In this document: positions 27,355 to 35,948 of the stretch, one piece after another
Numbering within the stretch: position 1 is the stretch's first letter
Layout of the letters: every line of letters begins with the position of its first letter
DNA from: Microbulbifer sp. GL-2
GTDB lineage: Bacteria; Pseudomonadota; Gammaproteobacteria; Pseudomonadales; Cellvibrionaceae
Direction of reading: 5' to 3'
NCBI RefSeq assembly: GCF_007183175.1
Contig: NZ_AP019807.1
Span: forward strand, 2,276,001 to 2,340,000
Length of the DNA stretch: 64,000 bases
Notes under the pieces: generated by a model
Seen by the model: the letters and a program-made list of their open reading frames with translations, nothing else
What the model was told of the DNA's origin: nothing
Databases searched by the model: none
Made by a program: the position numbers and the translations under genes

Positions 27355-27831
27355 TTTTTCTTCTGGCTGTTAAAACTGTATTAGCTTAATCCTGAAAAAG
27401 TAGGTGTCTTGTAAGGAGGGCTACTCACCAAGCTCTATAACCTGATAACCACGTAAATGGTTACTTCTTTATCCGGGATAATTTCGTAGGATCTTATGTA
27501 GATTCCTTTTGAAGTCAATCGATTATTAGAAATGTGCTGTTTGATCCTTGCTCGATATGTCTAGTTATTATCCGCCTGAGCCTGATTTTTACCTTTTAGT
27601 GCAATAAAGTTGGTAGCGGTACCAAATAGTTCACTAATTGTACTGCTTTCCTCAAGCTAAAATCTGGGTGGGAGCAATGAAGGGGGCAGCCATTTTGTTT
27701 ATCTCATCTACATAAAAAGGGGGAGACGTTAGAAAAATAATATAACTTATTGAAAATAAAGCATTTATTATCTCAGGAGGGTGTCAGGATTATTGACTCT
27801 CAGTCGATTCCCAGTGCCCATGTAGTGTTCG
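27355..27831. other. intergenic region
   Basis: This 477-base AT-rich gap separates divergent genes (lipoprotein, -; membrane protein, +). On the minus strand, 27561-27693, a short frame starting MAAPFIAPTQILA is followed in another frame by ESSTISELFGTATNFIALKG and a stop, which might be a decayed small gene. I see no RNA gene, terminator or repeat. Confidence 0.3.
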
Positions 27832-28512
27832 GTGTCTGCTATAACGAGATTCACTGTGGCTAAAAGCCTGGGCCTCTTTATGCGCCATATAGATACCGGA
27901 ACGATTGCAATAAGACATAGTCGCCTACGGCGACTTGAAAACTTTGTTGATGTTGCTTATGCCCTTCTATTCGTCAACTTCGTTTTATATCTCCCTTCGG
28001 GAGAAGATATGGCTTGGACAAAGCTTGAATTTGGACTTCTAAGCCTTTTACTGGAAAATTCCCAGGAAATTTTTCGCCTATTTATTGCTGTCGGATTAAC
28101 ACTTGTACAGTGGAACCTGACGCATAAATTACTTGGGCCTGTTGAGCAATCCAATAATATTCATACTTCACTGGTGTTATTGCAGCAGGTGGTCGTGTGT
28201 TTTTATCTCTACTTTGCGATTAGTGATCCCAAGTTAGTCAGTCTCTCCTCTACCGTCGGTCAGAGTGTATGCCTTGCCCTGTCTGGTTTTATCGGGCTTG
28301 CAGGTTGGCAGTATGCTCGCAAGAGAGGATTCGCCAATGCATCCTTGACTCAGAAAGAAAAAGATAATGTATTCAAGAGCGCCACTACTGAACCGGCTGT
28401 CGCAGTACTTACCATTGGTCTGGCTTTCATCAGTCCTGTGGTTTGGTCTCTGGGTTGGCTGGTTATTCCACTGATACTCGTGGTAATACATAAAAAGATT
28501 GGCAGGAAATAA
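27832..28512 (+). CDS. integral membrane protein, possibly TMEM175/DUF1211-like
   Basis: The 226-residue protein has about six hydrophobic segments. The stretch RLRRLENFVDVAYALLFVNF (about 31-50) resembles the first helix of bacterial TMEM175 (R-x3-FSD-x-x-FA-type), but the FSD core reads FVD, so the potassium-channel assignment is weak. The start is uncertain: GTG at 27832 or ATG at 27880, neither with a strong RBS. The C-terminus is basic (HKKIGRK). Function cannot be assigned from sequence alone. Confidence 0.6.
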   Translation: MSAITRFTVAKSLGLFMRHIDTGTIAIRHSRLRRLENFVDVAYALLFVNFVLYLPSGEDMAWTKLEFGLLSLLLENSQEIFRLFIAVGLTLVQWNLTHKLLGPVEQSNNIHTSLVLLQQVVVCFYLYFAISDPKLVSLSSTVGQSVCLALSGFIGLAGWQYARKRGFANASLTQKEKDNVFKSATTEPAVAVLTIGLAFISPVVWSLGWLVIPLILVVIHKKIGRK

Positions 28513-28887
28513 AAACGGGATAATTCAGCGTTGTATATCCACCTTTCAATAAATTCAAAACAGGCTAATGGCCTTGCCGTTAATTTCTAAGTCCAGCAGA
28601 TTCTACTTCCCGCCTGAATAATCAGGCGAAGCTTTCGAAATGACGAAAGCCTGGTTTTGAGTCACTTCGCTTACAGAGATATAATTAACCCGGAATTTAC
28701 TCGGATACAGCACAGGTCAATAGCGAAGCCATGGTAAAGGTGAGGGCACTATAAAGTAACAACAAAGAGAGTATGCCCCATGAAATTTCTCCTCATAGAG
28801 TGTAATAATTAACGGCCTACTCCGACTAAGGTTGCAATGCACCCAATTTCACCTTTCCACTGGGGTGTGCATTTTTATACTGAGGAT
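28513..28887. other. intergenic/leader region of the trx-ccdA pair
   Basis: This is a 375-base gap between the membrane protein and the thioredoxin gene. It contains the tandem hairpins at 28611-28650 and presumably the promoter of the pair. I looked for a cyclic-di-GMP or other riboswitch core and did not find a convincing match. Confidence 0.4.
28611..28650. repeat. two tandem perfect hairpins
   Basis: CGCCTGA-ataa-TCAGGCG (28611-28628) is followed two bases later by GCTTTCG-aaatga-CGAAAGC (28631-28650), each with a perfect 7-bp stem. They sit in the 375-base gap upstream of the thioredoxin gene. They have no T run. They could be a leader RNA structure or a palindromic repetitive element. 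Confidence 0.55.
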
Positions 28888-29307
28888 ATGATTCGCATGA
28901 AAGTTCTTCACTTATTCCTACGCACCTTGCTTGTAACTTCCCTCCTTTTCATCGTCCCCCATGTTTCCGCCGGAGAGCCTTTCTCAAAAGAGCGTTTTAT
29001 GGAGCTGCAGGCTGCCAAGCGACCTGTATTGATTGATGTGCGGGCTGATTGGTGCCCCACATGTAAAAAGCAGGGGAAGATTCTGGCGCAGTTCCAGAAG
29101 GACAATCCTCAGTGTGGCCTGACAATCCTGAATGTGAATTTCGACCAACAGAAAAAGTGGGTAAAGCATTTCCGCGCGCCCAGACAGTCGACTCTGCTGC
29201 TCTACCGTGGAGAAGAGCAGGTTTGGTTTAGTGTTGCCGAAACACGTGCCGATGTAATCCACCAGAATATCTTCGATTCAGTGAAGGCTTGTAGCAAAAA
29301 TGCTTGA
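28888..29307 (+). CDS. periplasmic thioredoxin-fold protein
   Basis: The 139-residue product carries a signal peptide (MKVLHLFLRTLLVTSLLFIV..HVSA) and a thioredoxin domain with the active-site motif WCPTCKK (about residues 53-59 of the precursor) and VLIDVRADWC before it. GAGG lies upstream, and either ATG 28888 or ATG 28897 could be the start. The 3' end overlaps the CcdA-like gene by 8 bases, so the two are coupled. It resembles the C-terminal domain of DsbD, and with the neighbour would form a split DsbD that delivers electrons to periplasmic disulphides. Confidence 0.83.
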   Translation: MIRMKVLHLFLRTLLVTSLLFIVPHVSAGEPFSKERFMELQAAKRPVLIDVRADWCPTCKKQGKILAQFQKDNPQCGLTILNVNFDQQKKWVKHFRAPRQSTLLLYRGEEQVWFSVAETRADVIHQNIFDSVKACSKNA

Positions 29308-30001
29308 ACTCGGTGCTATCCCCCTGGCCCTGATTGCAGGCACACTCAGCATTCTATCGCCCTGTGTTTGGCCGCTGGTGCCAATGGTGGTTGGCGCTTC
29401 CAGCAGTGCAGGACGCTGGGGGCCTTATGCGCTTGCCATAGGGCTTAGCTTGTCATTTGCCCTGGCTGGAACAGTGCTCAGTTTTCTGCTGGTCTCTTTA
29501 GGGCTGGACCCAGAGCTATTTCGTTATATTGCGGCAATCCTGCTTGTGGCCGTTGCCCTTATTCTGCTGATTAAACCACTTTCTGACTGGGTGACTCTGC
29601 GTTTGTCGAAAGTCACCGCAGGGGCGAGCATTACTGGCGATGGCGCCTGGGCCGGGCAGTTTGGTATCGGCTTCCTCACAGGAATAATTTGGTTGCCCTG
29701 TGTAGGTCCCACCCTAGGTGCAGCAATCGCGCTTGCTTCCATGGGTCAGCAGCTAGGCCAGTCATTTATGGTGATGTTTTCTTTCGGGCTGGGTACTGGT
29801 GCGGCGTTACTGGTGGCTGGGGGACTATCGCGGAAAATCTATAGTCGCTTATCACCATCAGTTGGTGCTTTTGCTGTTGGCGGTAAAGTAGCACTTGGTG
29901 CCATACTTTTGTTGCTTGGGATTATGGTGTTGAGCGGCTTTGATAAAGTCCTGGAGACCTGGGCTTTGAACTGGATTCCCGAGTGGACTTTTAGTTTTTA
30001 A
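29300..30001 (+). CDS. CcdA/DsbD transmembrane-domain thiol:disulphide transporter
   Basis: The 233-residue protein has six membrane helices. The two redox cysteines stand in SPCVWPLVPM (about 22-31) and LPCVGPTLGAAI (about 131-142), the exact CcdA-type pair in the first and fourth helices. It should carry electrons from cytosolic thioredoxin across the inner membrane to the periplasmic thioredoxin-like partner encoded just upstream (8-base overlap). Possible end uses are cytochrome c maturation or periplasmic protein repair. A good terminator follows. Confidence 0.88.
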   Translation: MLELGAIPLALIAGTLSILSPCVWPLVPMVVGASSSAGRWGPYALAIGLSLSFALAGTVLSFLLVSLGLDPELFRYIAAILLVAVALILLIKPLSDWVTLRLSKVTAGASITGDGAWAGQFGIGFLTGIIWLPCVGPTLGAAIALASMGQQLGQSFMVMFSFGLGTGAALLVAGGLSRKIYSRLSPSVGAFAVGGKVALGAILLLLGIMVLSGFDKVLETWALNWIPEWTFSF

Positions 30002-30041
30002 TAATCGCCTCAACAATTTAAGAGGTTTTACGAATAAGTTT

Positions 30042-30077
30042 AAAGCCCCAGTAACCTGCAATTGCTGGGGCTTTTTT
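30042..30077 (+). terminator. rho-independent terminator after ccdA-like gene
   Basis: AAAGCCCCAG pairs with CTGGGGCTTT (10 bp, loop 13 bases) and is followed by TTTTTT. It closes the thioredoxin-CcdA operon and lies just before the convergent alkene reductase gene. Confidence 0.85.
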
Positions 30078-30106
30078 ATGACATCCTGTCAAAGAGCTAC
30101 TAAAAA

Positions 30107-31231
30107 TTATGGTTCGTAGATAGGGTAATCGGTATAGCCTTCATCGGTACCGCCATACATAGTTGCCGGATCAACCTGATTGAGCGGCCATTCATTGCGG
30201 ATACGCGCAGGAAGGTCCGGGTTGGCAATGAAAGGGCGGCCAAAACCAAAGATATCTCCGTTACCTGCCTGCAGTACCCGCAAGGCTTTCTTTGGGGAAT
30301 ACTTGCCCGCATACATGATGCGCCCGTCAAAGATTTCCCGTACTTCCTGGTAGAAATTCTCGGGTAAATCCGGTGCGTTATCCCAATCCGCCTCCGCCAG
30401 TGAAAGATAGGCAATACCCGCTTCGCTTAGCAGCTTAATAGCCTCGATGTAGGTTGTGTGCGGATCGCTTTCTACCAGCCCGAGGTAAACACGGTCTTCA
30501 TCGGTACTTTCAAACAGCGGTGCAAATCGAACGCCGAGTCGGTTGCTGCCTACCTCCTTTGACACTGCCGTAACAATTTCTTTGAGGAAGCGCAGCCGGT
30601 TCTCCAGGCTACCACCGTACTCGTCGTCGCGCTGATTGGTATGCTCGGAAATAAACTGGTTCACAAGATAACCGTTGGCACAGTGCAGCTCAACGCCGTC
30701 GAAACCTGCTTCCAAAGCATTACGTGCCGCCTGGGCATAGAGCTGAACCAGTTCCTTAACTTCCGCTGTCGTTAATGCGCGGGGCGCACTGGGATCAGCC
30801 AAAGCGCCTTCACCTGGGTCTGTTTCGATAAATACCTTAACTGCATCTGCAGGGATTGCCGATGGCGCAACCGGTGCTTCGCCACCGGGCTGCAGAGAGG
30901 TGTGGGATACACGTCCTACATGCCAAAGCTGAGCAAAGATAATACCGTCCTGGTCATGGACGGCTTTGGTCACTTTTTTCCAGCCCTCGATTTGGTCCTG
31001 TGAATAAATTCCGGGGGTCCAGGCGTAGCCCTGCCCCCTGGGTTCGATTTGCGTGCCCTCGGTGACCATAAAGCCAGCACCAGCGCGCTGCGCGTAGTAG
31101 TCGGCCATCAGGTCATTAGCGATATTGCCGGGCTGAGTACTGCGCGACCGGGTAAGCGGCGGCAGAACAATGCGGTTTTTCAGGGTGTAAGGGCCCAGGT
31201 TGATTTCACTGAATAGTGCTTCGTTTTTCAT
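30107..31231 (-). CDS. old yellow enzyme family alkene reductase (NemA-like)
   Basis: The 374-residue FMN-dependent TIM-barrel enzyme is of the OYE/NemA type. Motifs seen are LKNRIVLPPLTRSRS (about 17-31), HVGRVSH (about 102-108), FDGVELHCANGYLVNQF (about 178-194, with the H-x-x-N substrate pair HCAN) and FGFGRPFIANPDLP near the C-terminus. It reduces activated C=C bonds or nitro compounds with NAD(P)H. It follows the aldehyde dehydrogenase gene by 36 bases, so both form an operon for reactive aldehydes/enones. The operon is probably controlled by the divergent LysR gene. Confidence 0.92.
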   Translation of the reverse strand: MKNEALFSEINLGPYTLKNRIVLPPLTRSRSTQPGNIANDLMADYYAQRAGAGFMVTEGTQIEPRGQGYAWTPGIYSQDQIEGWKKVTKAVHDQDGIIFAQLWHVGRVSHTSLQPGGEAPVAPSAIPADAVKVFIETDPGEGALADPSAPRALTTAEVKELVQLYAQAARNALEAGFDGVELHCANGYLVNQFISEHTNQRDDEYGGSLENRLRFLKEIVTAVSKEVGSNRLGVRFAPLFESTDEDRVYLGLVESDPHTTYIEAIKLLSEAGIAYLSLAEADWDNAPDLPENFYQEVREIFDGRIMYAGKYSPKKALRVLQAGNGDIFGFGRPFIANPDLPARIRNEWPLNQVDPATMYGGTDEGYTDYPIYEP

Positions 31232-31267
31232 AACTACTTTCCTGCTAAAAGCTTATTGCAGTGAGGT

Positions 31268-32758
31268 TTAAAAAAGACCGTAGGGCTTTTCATTAAGGCT
31301 GATGAAGATATTCTTCTTCTGGGTATAGGCATCGATCATCGACTTATGGGTTTCGCGCCCGATACCGGATTTCTTGTAACCGCCGAACGGTGCATGGGCC
31401 GGTAGTTCGTGGTAGGTATTCACCCACATGCGGCCAGTTTCTACCGCTCGTGCAACGCGCAGTGCACGGTTGATATCCTGGGTCCATACAGCACCTGCCA
31501 AGCCGTAATCGGATTGGTTGGCCATCGCTATAACTTCCTCCTCAGAGGAGAAAGGAATCACTACCACAACTGGGCCAAAGATTTCTTCCTGTGCGACTTT
31601 CATAGCGTTGTCGGCATGGGTAATGATTGTCGGTTCAATGTAAAAACCCTTTTCCAATCCCGGTTTTTGTAGCCGCTTACCGCCGGTAAGGATCTTTGCA
31701 CCTTCTTCTTTGGCAATATCTATGTAACCGAGAATACGGTTCATTTGCGCTTCACTAACCTGGCTACCCATTTGTGTGCTGGGGTCCATCGGGTCGCCGA
31801 CATTCACGGCTTCAAACTTGGCCTTTAGCTCAGTGGTAAAACGGTCGACAATGTCTTCGTGAACAAAGAGGCGGGCACCAGATTCACAGACCTGTCCCTG
31901 GTTCAGCAGGATAGACAGGGCTCCGCCCTCCAGGGCTTTTTCCCAGTTTGTGTCGGGGAATACAATGTTGGCTGATTTACCGCCCAGCTCCAGAGTTGCC
32001 GGCACTAATTTATCAGCCGCAGCTTTGGCCACGTTATAGCCGATGCCGGTAGACCCGGTGAAGGCCAGCTTCGCGACTTTCGGGTGATCCAGTAAGGCCT
32101 GGCCCGCTTCTGGCCCTATGCCGGTGACGACATTTACTACACCATCGGGCAGTACGTCTTTGAAAATCTTGGTGAGTTCCAGCAAGGTAGATGAGGTCAT
32201 CTCGGATGGTTTAATCACTAAGGTGTTACCGGTGGCGATTGCCGGTGCAATCTTCCAGGCGGCCATCAGCAGAGGGTAGTTCCATGGGATTACTTGACCG
32301 ACTACTCCCATTGGCTCGCTGAATACCAAACTCATGGTTTGATCATCAATCATCACTGCTTCGTCGCTGTGGGAGCGGATAACACCAGCGAAATAGCGGA
32401 AATGATCGATAGCCAGGGGGATATCAATATTCGATGTTTCGCGGATTGGTTTACCGGTTTCCTGTGCCTCTAAGTGGGCAAAAAACTCTTTCTTTGTCTC
32501 AAGCATGTCAGCAATCTTGAGCAGTGCATCTTGCCGCTCTATAGCAGATGTGCGCTTCCAGGTAGGGAACGCCTTTTCAGCCGCATTGACTGCGGCATCT
32601 ACATCACTTGTATCAGCCGAGGGAATACGAGTCAGTAATTCGCCTGTAGCAGGGTTGAGGCTGTCAATCGTACGCCCCGATTTGCTATCAACCCATTCAC
32701 CACCAATAAACAATTTATAGGACGCTTGCGGAGCGAAGTGTTTAGCGGGTTGGCTCAT
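31268..32758 (-). CDS. NAD(P)-dependent aldehyde dehydrogenase
   Basis: The 496-residue ALDH superfamily enzyme shows PWNYPLLMAAWKIAPAIATG, KPSEMTSSTLLEL, FTGSTGIGYNVAK, the catalytic ELGGKSANIV and NQGQVCESGARLFV (Glu and Cys), and the C-terminal EEIFGPVV and PFGGYKKSGIGRE motifs. It resembles betaine-aldehyde/NAD-aldehyde dehydrogenases, but the substrate is not certain. It is first in an operon with an OYE gene. An inverted repeat AGTAAC-N7-GTTACT at 32782-32800 lies 24 bases upstream of the ATG, a likely operator for the divergent LysR gene. Confidence 0.93.
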   Translation of the reverse strand: MSQPAKHFAPQASYKLFIGGEWVDSKSGRTIDSLNPATGELLTRIPSADTSDVDAAVNAAEKAFPTWKRTSAIERQDALLKIADMLETKKEFFAHLEAQETGKPIRETSNIDIPLAIDHFRYFAGVIRSHSDEAVMIDDQTMSLVFSEPMGVVGQVIPWNYPLLMAAWKIAPAIATGNTLVIKPSEMTSSTLLELTKIFKDVLPDGVVNVVTGIGPEAGQALLDHPKVAKLAFTGSTGIGYNVAKAAADKLVPATLELGGKSANIVFPDTNWEKALEGGALSILLNQGQVCESGARLFVHEDIVDRFTTELKAKFEAVNVGDPMDPSTQMGSQVSEAQMNRILGYIDIAKEEGAKILTGGKRLQKPGLEKGFYIEPTIITHADNAMKVAQEEIFGPVVVVIPFSSEEEVIAMANQSDYGLAGAVWTQDINRALRVARAVETGRMWVNTYHELPAHAPFGGYKKSGIGRETHKSMIDAYTQKKNIFISLNEKPYGLF

Positions 32759-32781
32759 ATCTATCTCCAGATAATTAGTAA

Positions 32782-32800
32782 AGTAACTACTTGAGTTACT
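32782..32800. promoter_or_regulatory. LysR-type operator between ALDH and lysR
   Basis: The perfect inverted repeat AGTAAC-TACTTGA-GTTACT lies between divergent promoters of the ALDH operon (-) and a lysR gene (+). Position and symmetry fit an LTTR binding site. Binding is inferred. Confidence 0.5.
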
Positions 32801-32900
32801 GAATAGCCCTAGCCAGATTTGGCTGTGTCTTACGATGGTGGGAATATTAGATACTCAAGGATACAATTAGAAACAACTACTCTTTGTCTAGGTTACAACT

Positions 32901-33791
32901 ATGAATGGTATAAGCCGGCTGGATCTGAAGCAGCTACGTATATTGGAAGCGCTGCTGCAAGAGAGGAATCTATCGCGGGTAGCCGAAAAGGTGGGACTAA
33001 CTCAGCAAGCGATCAGTGAGCAGCTGCGCAAATTGAGAGAAGTATTTGATGACCGGCTGTTCATTAGGCAAGGCAACGGCATGGTGCCCACCCCTATTGC
33101 CGAACAGCTGGGCGGCAGGATTAGCAGCATATTGAAAGATATAGAGTCTTTACTAACCCCAATATCTTTTGATCCGGCAACCTATAAAGGCATTTTTAGT
33201 ATCAGTGCCACTGATTACGCCATTCAATCGGTATTACCCCAGCTGCTAGAGATAGTACGTAAATCAGCCCCGGAACTGAAAGTCATTGTCAGGGATTTTG
33301 AAACAGATAACCTGAATCAGTTAATGGTAGCTGGCGAAATTGATCTAGCGCTCACCTTCCCGGATTTTATCCCGGATAACCTGCCGTACAAACTGTTATT
33401 CGAGGAGCAGCATGTCTGTATTGCAGGAAAAAAATCCCCTTTGAAGGGTAAATCATTAACCTTGGCTGATGTAGCCGAGCATCCTCAATTGATTATTTCA
33501 CCTTCACGGGCAAACCTGAGGGGTTCTCATGATGAATGGTTTGCACTGCAGGGGCTGAAACGTAATATTGTTATGTCTGTACCTTGCTTTTCAGCCGCAC
33601 CAGATATCATTGCCGCAACTGACACAATAGCTTTTTACCCCTCCAGGTTACTACCAAACAAGAAAGTTATTCCTCTCAATCTGGATACCCAACCCCCAAA
33701 GTTTGAAGTTATTGCAGCATGGCATAGTCGATCTAATCACAGCCAGCTCCATATGTGGGTAGTTGAACAACTTATGAAGCTATTTAGGTAG
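32901..33791 (+). CDS. LysR family transcriptional regulator
   Basis: The 296-residue protein has a winged helix-turn-helix (about 5-65, with RNLSRVAEKVGLTQQAISEQLRKLR) and an effector-binding domain. It resembles the NodD/LinR/TdcA-like subgroup with NGMVPTPIAEQL in the linker. It is divergent from the ALDH-OYE operon, separated by 142 bases that hold an inverted repeat, and therefore most likely controls that operon. No good RBS is visible before the ATG. A degenerate copy of its 3' end lies at 36391-36455. Confidence 0.87.
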   Translation: MNGISRLDLKQLRILEALLQERNLSRVAEKVGLTQQAISEQLRKLREVFDDRLFIRQGNGMVPTPIAEQLGGRISSILKDIESLLTPISFDPATYKGIFSISATDYAIQSVLPQLLEIVRKSAPELKVIVRDFETDNLNQLMVAGEIDLALTFPDFIPDNLPYKLLFEEQHVCIAGKKSPLKGKSLTLADVAEHPQLIISPSRANLRGSHDEWFALQGLKRNIVMSVPCFSAAPDIIAATDTIAFYPSRLLPNKKVIPLNLDTQPPKFEVIAAWHSRSNHSQLHMWVVEQLMKLFR

Positions 33792-33993
33792 CTATTCAAT
33801 TAGCTTTGAATAGCTAGCGATCATACTCACATTGTTGATATTCAGGATTTATATTTAAGAAAGAAACTTATTTCACGCTTGCGGCATTTGAAATACTCCT
33901 TTACATCAATATAGGTCAAATCATGCATCATTAGTTGTGCCTCAGTGCGCAGCAAAAAAGTCTATCTTGGAACTATACAAGTACTTCTTTGTG

Positions 33994-34524
33994 CTACTCC
34001 TGGTTTTTTATTGGGCTTTTGAGAATGTAATATCGGTAATACCCGATGATATTACTGCTTAGAAATATAACTTCCATAATTACCGCCCCAGGAGAACCAG
34101 CCATAAAATTATGTATCAGCCATATAGATGTTCCTATCAGCATCAACTCTCTTAATCTTTTGTCATTTTTGGAGAATGCACCCATGGTTTGAAACGAAGA
34201 CCCTAAAAAGCTTAATATGCTTAAGATGCCTGAAAAGGTGGAGATCATTACGGCAAGAGAAATTATCAGGAAAAGTGAGCATAGTTTGGTGGACGCATAA
34301 AAATAACTGGATGCATACCTGATTACAGCAACAGCCATTAAAAGCGATGCGGTTATATTGCCCAGCAAAAGAAAATGAGTTGAGATAAAGATTCCAGCTA
34401 TGACCAGGCATAACAGTATTTTCTTTCGAGCCTTGAATTGAAAGGATAAGATATCAAATAATATTGCAATGGAAATCAAAATTTGTGAAAGTAAAAAGCT
34501 GTTTTGATGGATTGTTTCAATCAT
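33994..34524 (-). CDS. YgjV-like inner membrane protein
   Basis: The 176-residue protein has five or six hydrophobic helices. The pattern QILISIAILFDILSFQFKARKK followed by THFLLLGNITASLLMAVAVIRY matches the YgjV family, a distant relative of SWEET/PQ-loop proteins. The ATG at 34524 is chosen; a TTG 14 codons upstream would add a polar leader. It lies about 180 bases downstream of the ALA synthase gene on the same strand. The transported substrate, if any, is unknown. Confidence 0.72.
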   Translation of the reverse strand: MIETIHQNSFLLSQILISIAILFDILSFQFKARKKILLCLVIAGIFISTHFLLLGNITASLLMAVAVIRYASSYFYASTKLCSLFLIISLAVMISTFSGILSILSFLGSSFQTMGAFSKNDKRLRELMLIGTSIWLIHNFMAGSPGAVIMEVIFLSSNIIGYYRYYILKSPIKNQE

Positions 34525-34706
34525 ACATAATCCAGGCAGTGGAGCTGCACTCTTTAATTTTTTCAACTGTTGGTTGCTTAGAGGGTGTGAATTGTACGAT
34601 AAGCGGTCTTAAAAATAGATTTGACAGGTACGCCTGTGCTTAAGGGTTGCTGATCCTCCCACACATTGACGTGCGCAGGAGGATGTCCGTGTACTTCTAA
34701 GTAAAC

Positions 34707-35948
34707 CTAGGCTGCATTGTCCCTGTTTAAGGGGTGGCCGATCTCTAAAGGAATTGATAGCCTGTTAAAGACTTCCCTAATTGATTGGGATAAAAATTTA
34801 ATTTGATCACTGGTATGGTTTGGTGTGGCGTTGATTCTAAACCGCTCCGTTCCAAGGGGTACTGTGGGAGAGTTAATTGGTTGAATGTATATTTTATACT
34901 CTTCGAGTAATATCCTGGCGGCTTCCTTGCACTTCTTTGCATCTCCAATAAGAACCGGGATGATATGAGTTGTGCTGCATCCCATGATGGGTATCCCTTC
35001 GATTTTAAGTGAATTGCGTAATTCATCGGTTTTTTTGTGCAGGGCAGTTCGCTCTTTGTCATTTGATTTCAAATGATCAACGCTTGCCAGGCAGGCAGAC
35101 ACAACGGCTGGGGGTAGGGAGGTGGTAAAGATAAAGCCTGATGCAAATGATCGGATCAAGTCAATAGTTTTTGAATCACCAGTTATGTAGCCACCAATTA
35201 CACCTATCCCTTTTGCCATGGTTCCTTGAATAATGTCTATTTCATTTGACAAATAATCTCTGTCTGCAATCCCAGAACCTCTTGGGCCATACATCCCTAT
35301 GGCATGTACTTCGTCTAGATAAGTGAAGCAATTATATTTCTTGGATAAATTAACAATTTCCTGTATTGGTGCCTCATCTCCATCCATAGAGTAAATAGAC
35401 TCAAATACAATAACTTTGAATCTACCTTTAGGTTGATCTTTGAGCAGGCTTTCCAAATGATCACAGTCATTGTGTTTGAAAATGTGCCGCTCAACATTTG
35501 TGCTTCTGATGCCATTTATAATGGATGCGTGATTCTTTTCATCAGAAAAAACCACGCAGTCTGGAAATAGTCTTAGTAAGCATTGAAGGGTGGCATCGTT
35601 GGAGCTATAGCCAGTCGGGAAAACCAGAGCGGCATCCTTACCATGCCAGTCTGCTAAAGATTTTTCTAGCGAAATGTAATATTTGTGTGTCCCGCCAATA
35701 TTTCGGGAGCCCCCAGAGCCGGCACCATGAAGATCGACAGCGCTTTTCATTGCGCTTGTAACTTGAGGATTTTGAGACATTCCCAGGTAATCGTTACTGC
35801 ACCAAACAACTACAGGGTCAGAATTTTTTCTTGATCCCAGTAGAGCATTTGGGTAGTCGCCGCTCACTCTATTAATACAAGAAAATTCTCTGTATTGCCC
35901 GCTAGACTTCAGTTCAACGATCTTCTGCTCGAATAAATTTTGGTACAT
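34707..35948 (-). CDS. hemA: 5-aminolevulinate synthase (ALAS-type alpha-oxoamine synthase)
   Basis: The 413-residue PLP enzyme condenses glycine and succinyl-CoA to 5-aminolevulinate. Visible are WCSNDYLGMS, GSGGSRNIGGTH, TYLDEVHAIGMYG, and the PLP lysine in GTMAKGIGVIGGYI (about 240-253). The length and the SRNIGGT and FTTSLPP stretches fit ALAS better than KBL or BioF. Most gammaproteobacteria make ALA by the C5 route (GltX-HemA-HemL), so an ALAS here is extra; such copies usually serve secondary metabolism (C5N units) or are foreign. No acyl-CoA ligase or amide synthase partner is visible. The symbol is used in the ALAS sense, not glutamyl-tRNA reductase. Confidence 0.87.
   Translation of the reverse strand: MYQNLFEQKIVELKSSGQYREFSCINRVSGDYPNALLGSRKNSDPVVVWCSNDYLGMSQNPQVTSAMKSAVDLHGAGSGGSRNIGGTHKYYISLEKSLADWHGKDAALVFPTGYSSNDATLQCLLRLFPDCVVFSDEKNHASIINGIRSTNVERHIFKHNDCDHLESLLKDQPKGRFKVIVFESIYSMDGDEAPIQEIVNLSKKYNCFTYLDEVHAIGMYGPRGSGIADRDYLSNEIDIIQGTMAKGIGVIGGYITGDSKTIDLIRSFASGFIFTTSLPPAVVSACLASVDHLKSNDKERTALHKKTDELRNSLKIEGIPIMGCSTTHIIPVLIGDAKKCKEAARILLEEYKIYIQPINSPTVPLGTERFRINATPNHTSDQIKFLSQSIREVFNRLSIPLEIGHPLNRDNAA

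Noticed and set aside
28650..28830. Possible cyclic-di-GMP-type riboswitch in the trx-ccdA leader
   Set aside because: A GCGAAGCCATGG stretch is reminiscent, but the conserved GGCAAACC and closing elements are absent.
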